Part shown: in pieces, positions 7,801 through 9,718 of the stretch
Layout of the letters: every line of letters begins with the position of its first letter
Position numbering within the stretch: the stretch's first letter is position 1
Assembly (NCBI GenBank): GCA_902772605.1
Contig: CACYBG010000253.1
Coordinates: forward strand, 1-9,718
Direction of reading: 5' to 3'
Length of the DNA stretch: 9,718 nt
DNA from: an uncultured Spirochaetaceae bacterium
GTDB taxonomy: Bacteria > Spirochaetota > Spirochaetia > Treponematales > Treponemataceae
Translations under genes and position numbers: made by a program
Notes under the pieces: model-generated
What the model saw: only the letters and a program-made list of their open reading frames with translations
Told to the model about the DNA's origin: nothing
Databases searched by the model: none

Positions 7801-7840
7801 AAATGATGAATCGGAAAAGGACGTAAAAAAGAACAAGTAA
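1853..7840 (+). CDS. Giant exported Rhs/YD-repeat protein with C39-like peptidase tip (candidate polymorphic toxin)
   Basis: A 1995-residue protein. Residues 1-28 are a Sec-type signal: basic start, hydrophobic core, then either cleavage after PAIG or an atypical lipobox at Cys20. Residues 41-151 are a Ser/Gly/Thr linker, acidic towards its end. A short helical segment (155-220) leads into a DUF6531-like Rhs entry domain (about 224-280; 'GDPVMITDGKFYTGDI', 'GALGKNWHSSFDSR'), interrupted by a probable coiled coil (288-350). From about 485 to 1600 there are at least 25 recognisable YD repeats such as 'YSYDEYGNL', which in the family build a closed beta-strand cocoon. A helical insert splits them at 1422-1481. 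The Rhs-associated core (about 1650-1796) contains 'TDVRGSIRA' and the two aspartates of the family's self-cleavage site, Asp1771 (EDPI) and Asp1792 (DLYGL). The tip (1797-1995) carries 'QQGCYVT' with Cys1829 and 'DVHWVT' with His1927, as in C39-like papain-fold peptidases. By family logic the cocoon holds the tip until release. No PAAR or VgrG-like part is present. The toxin function is inferred. Confidence 0.93.
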   Translation: MIKSKDKKILATFVAGLTVCSNLLPAIGSDYRDGNSHEYGGGLGVTTPSTGNTGSQGSGSSTGGSGSSSSTSSGGGNSGSSGTSSSASKPSGTSSGSNSGSGSSGSGGSTSSGNSSQGTNGDTESETNSSSGSESEASSNSGSSSGSSQSSEPNPAETARKNAERALILLSKKINSEMDDHSKSSLSEILEAYEKIKTSVSGLNLIEQGPVEKAKEKVFPSKTVGDPVMITDGKFYTGDIDISVNYGSSVFDVKRNYTSQEYPDGALGKNWHSSFDSRIIRGTSSKSYDYLKGKLAEYEKKYSSSRTTLISNGGDLKSVKEAGNIASQISRIKRRVEKLDELAKINLQQNIYSVHGYEDVSGKLNLDCLVFVEDDGSLFTFEYSDGKKNYQGVSANAENKIYIESEGDGFVVRYLDGRAKHFDKWGMPVKIEDRFSSSLEFKYSDVIENNVRRVISVEKNGTPVMDVKWKNNRISKITDIRKSISVSYAYDGNGSLVSFTDADGDAFAYDYDSGCDLIRMIKPDGTFIKIDYSISGEDRKKRVCEVTNEEGFSESFSINEKIGKTIYTDPDGNRYVYDFSDDKITNEESGEGYSVKRTYNEKGLVESLTDPYRKVSYSYDEYGNLACAKYSDGSSERWSYIQPYNLLSSYVDRDGIKTEFSYNENGGLEKIVRAGSVIQTYKRDAAGRVVSARGINKNETYVYDDNGLLISDSNGVYRYDSQDRIISYDTKDGYSWGFSYTDDNKIQTAVLPGNLYEKNEFNSRKDLVKKVQKDLINGHTKVFEYSYDSRHLLTSVKSASGINEEAAENNLHLSRTIEYYPSGKVKVMIDWNHGDAAELDAAGVKRTYTYKKDSISSIKVNFVDSTGKEFGKSYEKNYSVSYSNGKKIITITDAAGHKTKVRTNEYGFNDEIEDSTGRSVSCEYSSAGVLKNETGAYGGRIDYGWDNANDRVKSISDSYSKIVDYIYDETGRLKSETFINGEKNEYEYLDAEGISTVTKKSASGTDLFSFDSMGVEVVRKNTDSRGNSVYEKNVSIDKRNNIIAQDIGGIHVESKMNAWGDLFEDSVSGAKYVYDEKGNCILIENGNLPVEISYNAYNKISSVKIGERFTKYSYDAGGNLLKIVDNIGTVSEYSYDESGNMISEKGRAKPETNYEYDAAGNLIRVIEAGQLVESYEYSKDFRKQKIIDAKGNVRINEYDAYGNLVSVTDRLGKKSSVAIDRKKGATVYTDFNGKKMTVKKSGRGNSREKLFADGSCEKISYDSMGSISRMENAYGTQIYGFDMAHNLSTVFDGEKKIDYSYDGFGRLVSMTADGRTSQYDYFGNGALKSISQGGFRRTFDYDDFGQLVSSCDSSSSKICYEYDEIGRPVLTYQKDRAGNIIFVEGTVYGNDGRIVCNFDKYGKFSTYEYDEHGRIARAGLPFVQPYLDEAKSELLECGKIPCESIVLEKSDVDSDVKKKASELLAKIGLSTNLLDSVQDVWIETYSYDENGNRISKITPAGKMEYEYDAENRLTGILGPSPVSIRYDGNGNQLSRKSALKKQDWKYSQNNRVVSSTGSDYATETYYSREYGYDCLGRKIFSKGSDGSFSHVLYDGFTFDKVCEWQDKRNSFDSSLNQGGEKSRIRFRDIDGKRSESARSRGISSASECNFDRYYLYGNGSLVAQFNDGYSYTKERAVSEDVFAFCTDVRGSIRAAVGEKGDFAYGVNYGLNGQPHFSTGRNLDEGFVSAGTASSFGADIAFSGKKFDSIDGTYNYGFRSYSPSLSIFTTEDPIRDGGNWYAYCNGDPINCVDLYGLKNIPADMVGLMDEYGNDVLLGNSATVKLHQQGCYVTVISGIINTVKSKTGDDRFTPLTVNSEKSNFTKTDQCVVTDFVCENYKIKYEQYINGYTYRQIADKINELDRSSTDYCLAIKFNITYKNSQRQDVHWVTTDRGTVNIDGGEYVKVIGTNSKYDNGNYREGWIDKDGVTYAPIEQLAGVRAFQNDESEKDVKKNK
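1973..2305 (+). repeat. Ser/Gly low-complexity coding tract
   Basis: About 110 codons are almost all Ser, Gly, Thr, Asn and later Glu, with degenerate short units such as GGAAGC, TCAAGT and TCTGGC. It encodes the flexible linker between the signal peptide and the folded Rhs part, probably spanning envelope or wall space. Such tracts often vary in length between strains through slippage. It also produces spurious ORFs in other frames. Confidence 0.85.
7217..7840 (+). other. Rhs cleavage site and C39-like cysteine peptidase tip (domain within the Rhs gene)
   Basis: This covers the end of the Rhs core motif (VDLYGL) and the 199-residue tip after it. Cys1829 sits in 'LHQQGCYVTVISGIIN', close to the Q-x-GC-x-(L/V)TS start of the nucleophile helix in C39-type peptidases, with a Gln at the usual oxyanion-hole place upstream. 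His1927 in 'DVHWVTTDRG' starts a strand followed by 'GEYVKVIGTN' (Asn1950) and Asp1954. Either of those could be the third catalytic residue. The 98-residue Cys-to-His distance suits the fold. The overall assignment is by motif only. It could be a toxin that cleaves a target protein, or a processing domain. Confidence 0.6.
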
Positions 7841-7865
7841 AAATATATTTTTAAGTTGTCTCTGA

Positions 7866-7902
7866 AACCGTTGGTTAATGCTTCCCGTATTAATCAGCGG
7901 TT
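7866..7902 (+). other. 14-bp stem-loop after the Rhs gene, no T-tract
   Basis: AACCGTTGGTTAAT (7866-7879) pairs with ATTAATCAGCGGTT (7889-7902), including two G-U pairs, around a 9-nt loop. It begins 26 nt after the Rhs stop. Because the sequence after it is not T-rich, it is more likely an mRNA 3'-end stabiliser or a binding site than a simple terminator. Confidence 0.6.
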
Positions 7903-7965
7903 CCTTAGAATTGCATGTCTGTAAGTTTTGTTAAGTCGGTAATTTGCCTAAAAATAAATATTAAC

Positions 7966-7990
7966 CGGAACCTTAAAAAGTCCGTTTTTT
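7966..7990 (+). terminator. Possible intrinsic terminator upstream of the lipoprotein gene
   Basis: CGGAAC (7966-7971) can pair with GTCCG (7980-7984) with one bulged A, giving a five-pair stem followed by six T (7985-7990). The stem is short, so strength is uncertain. Part of it (7966-7967) can instead pair with 7937-7938 in a longer upstream helix, so the two structures are mutually exclusive. Confidence 0.45.
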
Positions 7991-8017
7991 GGGGGATTTA
8001 TTTAATTTTTTAGTTTG

Positions 8018-8046
8018 TTGAATTACTGAAAGATTGCTGATATTAT
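8018..8046 (+). promoter_or_regulatory. Sigma-70-type promoter for the SH3b lipoprotein gene
   Basis: The -35 box is TTGAAT (8018-8023), followed by exactly 17 nt and the -10 box TATTAT (8041-8046). A TG one base before the -10 makes it an extended -10. Transcription should begin near 8052-8055. The ATG at 8045 overlaps the -10 box and so cannot be the start of a transcript made here. The true start must be the later ATG at 8078. Confidence 0.7.
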
Positions 8047-8064
8047 GAATGCCATAAAATTATT

Positions 8065-8069
8065 AGGAG
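8065..8069 (+). promoter_or_regulatory. Ribosome binding site for the SH3b lipoprotein
   Basis: AGGAG with an 8-nt spacer to the ATG at 8078. This is ideal spacing and rules in that start over the in-frame ATG at 8045, which has no such site and lies in the promoter. Confidence 0.85.
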
Positions 8070-8077
8070 CAGTAAAA

Positions 8078-9022
8078 ATGAAAAAAGTTCTGTTTGCGTT
8101 GGTTTTGATTCCGTTATTATTCATCGGTTGTTCAAAAAAGGGAGAAGAAGTTGCCGGTGACAATGGACAGACATTCCTGAAAGTTAAGGTTTTGGAGGAC
8201 AATGTTGCTTTGCGTTATCATCCAAAGGAGAATTCATCTTGCGGTGAGCAAAAACTGAACAAGGGTGATGTCGTTTATGTTGCCGGACTTGATCGTGCGG
8301 AGTCTGTTGTAGATGGCAAGAAAGGATACTGGGTACAGGTATTTCCGGAAAAAGAATTCCTGCTTTATGCATATTGGGTTTTCTCTTCTGAAATTGATGC
8401 CGGGAAAAGCCTTTCTCCAAACGGCATTTCCTTTGAGTCTGAATCTATCAAGGATAACAACAGAATTACCGTTGCCATAAAGGACGGTGCAAAAAAAATC
8501 ACAAGGCATGATGTTGACGTTCAGTCTGTGGCAGATTTCTATTCGTTCACATGGGGACCTTGGGACGAGGGATTCAATTATTGCGATCCGGTCGGTACAT
8601 TCATATTCAATCCGTCAGAAAAATCGGTCGAACGTTTTTCTTCTGTCGGAGACGTTTTGGTCGTGACGGGATGGACAAAGCCAAGTCCCGACTTGAAATA
8701 TGTTTTGTCTGACTCTGGAACTTCGGTGACTGGAAGATGGATTGACGTTTACGATGCCGTAAGCGAGGAAAATGTTTTCGGTGCCAATTATTATATGGAC
8801 GTTGAGTATTCCGATGGAAAAATCACATGGACGAAAAATCCTGTGTATGGTCTGAACGTGGAAAACTCGGATAAGGAAGTTGCAGATTTTATTGCAAATA
8901 CTCCAGTTCCGGATGAGTTAAAGGATTATCCGAACAATCTGGTTGTACGCAAATTCTACGAGCATAATCTGGCGACGAATGAAGACAGGTTTATCGGCTG
9001 TCGCTACACGTTTGAGGAATAG
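8078..9022 (+). CDS. SH3b-domain lipoprotein with possible beta-propeller-like C-terminal part
   Basis: A 314-residue protein. Residues 1-18 are a classic lipoprotein signal (MKKVLFALVL..., LLFIGC) with Cys18 as the probable lipid-modified residue, followed by a charged tether (SKKGEE). Residues about 34-106 look like a bacterial SH3 domain: 'DNVALRYHPK' is the usual 'NLRxxP' strand, then 'LNKGDVVYV', and 'GYWVQVF' with 'AYWVFSSEI' as the closing strands. Such domains usually bind peptidoglycan or peptides in the envelope. The rest (about 115-314) is beta-rich. 'GTFIFNPSEKSVERFS' and 'GRWIDVYDAVSEENVF' read like the blades of a propeller, but I cannot name the family. It has its own promoter, so it need not be co-expressed with the Rhs gene. 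It may be an unrelated envelope lipoprotein or, less likely, a protective partner for the Rhs tip. I chose the start at 8078 from the promoter, the ribosome site and the signal peptide. Confidence 0.88.
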   Translation: MKKVLFALVLIPLLFIGCSKKGEEVAGDNGQTFLKVKVLEDNVALRYHPKENSSCGEQKLNKGDVVYVAGLDRAESVVDGKKGYWVQVFPEKEFLLYAYWVFSSEIDAGKSLSPNGISFESESIKDNNRITVAIKDGAKKITRHDVDVQSVADFYSFTWGPWDEGFNYCDPVGTFIFNPSEKSVERFSSVGDVLVVTGWTKPSPDLKYVLSDSGTSVTGRWIDVYDAVSEENVFGANYYMDVEYSDGKITWTKNPVYGLNVENSDKEVADFIANTPVPDELKDYPNNLVVRKFYEHNLATNEDRFIGCRYTFEE

Positions 9023-9037
9023 TCTCCATTTCGTGCG

Positions 9038-9060
9038 GAGGGGGTGATATCACGCCCCTC
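9038..9060. other. GC-rich hairpin just after the lipoprotein stop codon
   Basis: GAGGGG (9038-9043) pairs with CCCCTC (9055-9060). The stem continues through G9044-C9053, T9045-A9052 and G9046-C9051 with G9054 bulged, leaving an ATAT loop. It is strong but lacks a clear T-tract on the plus strand. It probably protects the mRNA 3' end or assists the terminator downstream. Confidence 0.6.
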
Positions 9061-9091
9061 TTCATCGATGCATTTGGTTTTCAGCATCCGT

Positions 9092-9138
9092 AAAAAAAAT
9101 AAGGACCCCGGCTTTGTTAAGGTCAGGGTCCTTTTTTT
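9092..9138. terminator. Bidirectional intrinsic terminator between convergent genes
   Basis: AAGGACCC (9101-9108) pairs perfectly with GGGTCCTT (9126-9133) around a 17-nt loop. Seven T follow on the plus strand (9132-9138), and eight A (9092-9099) precede it, which become a T-tract on the minus strand. It therefore can stop both the lipoprotein transcript and the convergent carboxyltransferase transcript. Confidence 0.9.
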
Positions 9139-9156
9139 AACTTGCCTACTGAAAAA

Positions 9157-9718
9157 TTACAGTGGAATGTTTCCGTGCTTTCTGAGAGGAATGTTGCTCT
9201 GTGATTTTCCTTCAAGGAATTCAAGTGAGCGGGCCACACGTTCGCGCGTATCTTCAGGATTGATTATTTCACTGATGTAATCTCTCTTTGCCGCAACATC
9301 AGGAGTCATGACTGTTTCCTTGTATTCCTGTGACTTCTGTGCGACAAGGGCTGCCTGAGTCGGATCCTTCATTTCCTTTGCATAAAGGATTCCAAGAGCA
9401 CCTTCAGCTCCCATGACGGCAATTTCCGTCTTTGGCCAGGCATATACAAAATCAGCACCCAGATGCTTTGAACACATTGCGATGTATGCACCGCCGTATG
9501 CCTTGCGAGTGATTACCGTAATCTTCGGAACGGTAGCCTCTGAATATGCGTAAAGGACTTTTGCTCCGTGGCGGATGATTCCCTTCTGCTCTTCCTCTGG
9601 ACCTGGGAGATATCCCGGAACGTCAACGAAGGTAAGGAGCGGAATGTTGAAACAGTCGCAGTAGCGGACGAAACGAGCAATCTTATCGGAAGCATCGCAG
9701 TTTAAGAGTCCACCGAAA
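9157..9718 (-). CDS. Biotin-dependent acyl-CoA carboxyltransferase subunit, C-terminal part (propionyl-CoA carboxylase beta / methylmalonyl-CoA decarboxylase alpha type)
   Basis: The minus-strand frame is open to the window edge and gives the last 186 residues of a protein that is about 510 residues in this family, so the N-terminal two thirds lie beyond the edge. Reading inward, it has 'SDKIARFVRYCDCFNIPL', 'TFVDVPGYLPG', 'GIIRHGAKVLYAYSEATVPK', 'TRKAYGGAYIAM', 'SKHLGADFVYAWP', 'EIAVMGAEGA', and ends 'RKHGNIPL'. All are hallmark segments of the C-terminal crotonase-like half of acyl-CoA carboxyltransferases. The GGAY backbone forms an oxyanion hole. The enzyme moves a carboxyl group between biotin and propionyl-CoA or a similar acyl-CoA in the cytoplasm. 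Whether it carboxylates or decarboxylates cannot be told from this part. The ATG at 9477 is an internal Met, not a start. It converges on the lipoprotein gene and shares its terminator. Confidence 0.95.
   Translation of the reverse strand, partial: FGGLLNCDASDKIARFVRYCDCFNIPLLTFVDVPGYLPGPEEEQKGIIRHGAKVLYAYSEATVPKITVITRKAYGGAYIAMCSKHLGADFVYAWPKTEIAVMGAEGALGILYAKEMKDPTQAALVAQKSQEYKETVMTPDVAAKRDYISEIINPEDTRERVARSLEFLEGKSQSNIPLRKHGNIPL

Noticed and set aside
9044..9280. 78-codon plus-strand open frame
   Set aside because: It covers the bidirectional terminator and the antisense of the carboxyltransferase C-terminus, and it has no ribosome binding site.
9157..9477. Short 106-residue minus-strand gene starting at Met 9477
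   Set aside because: The frame continues without a stop to the window edge, and the upstream residues are conserved carboxyltransferase sequence. The Met is internal, in 'GGAYIAM'.
1..9718. Insertion sequence, integrase, tRNA or rRNA gene
   Set aside because: I saw no transposase-like protein, terminal inverted repeats around a gene, cloverleaf or rRNA-like stretch on either strand.

Overview
The window looks like a spirochaete chromosome, most likely Treponema, though I infer this from protein style alone. The DNA is fairly AT-rich. There are three exported proteins with relaxed, spirochaete-like signal peptides or lipoboxes. One is a lipoprotein with an SH3b domain. Another is a giant Rhs/YD-repeat protein whose core ends in a 'DPIRDG...DLYGL' form of the closing motif, familiar from treponeme Rhs proteins. 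No database search was possible.

Layout. Positions 1-309 hold the 3' end of a gene for a beta-rich, Ig-like protein. It overlaps by 7 nt a complete clostripain-family (C11) cysteine peptidase gene at 303-1670, which is probably a lipoprotein. A 182-nt spacer (1671-1852) carries three consecutive inverted repeats and no convincing promoter. The gene at 1853-7840 encodes a 1995-residue Rhs protein and fills about 62% of the window. Its parts, in order, are a signal peptide, a long Ser/Gly linker, a DUF6531-like entry domain with a coiled-coil insert, at least 25 recognisable YD repeats, an Rhs-associated core with its aspartate pair, and a 199-residue C-terminal tip that resembles a C39-like cysteine peptidase. 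Positions 7841-8077 contain a long stem-loop, a possible intrinsic terminator with a competing upstream pairing, and a good sigma-70-type promoter. That promoter drives an SH3b-domain lipoprotein gene (8078-9022). Positions 9023-9156 hold a GC-rich hairpin and a bidirectional terminator. On the minus strand, 9718-9157 is the C-terminal part of a biotin-dependent acyl-CoA carboxyltransferase subunit, a housekeeping gene convergent with the rest.

How the parts may work together. The Rhs protein has the make-up of a polymorphic toxin (exported carrier, cocoon-forming repeats, self-cleavage core, enzymatic tip). It has a Sec-type signal and no PAAR or other type VI secretion adaptor. The preceding gene is an exported trypsin-like peptidase and the following one is a lipoprotein, so an exported or surface-displayed system is plausible. 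No small gene sits directly behind the tip as a standard immunity gene would. The lipoprotein is the only candidate in view, and its separate promoter argues against tight coupling. The most interesting items are the peptidase-like tip, the variant core cleavage site, the structured leader before the Rhs gene, and the attenuator-like arrangement before the lipoprotein gene.
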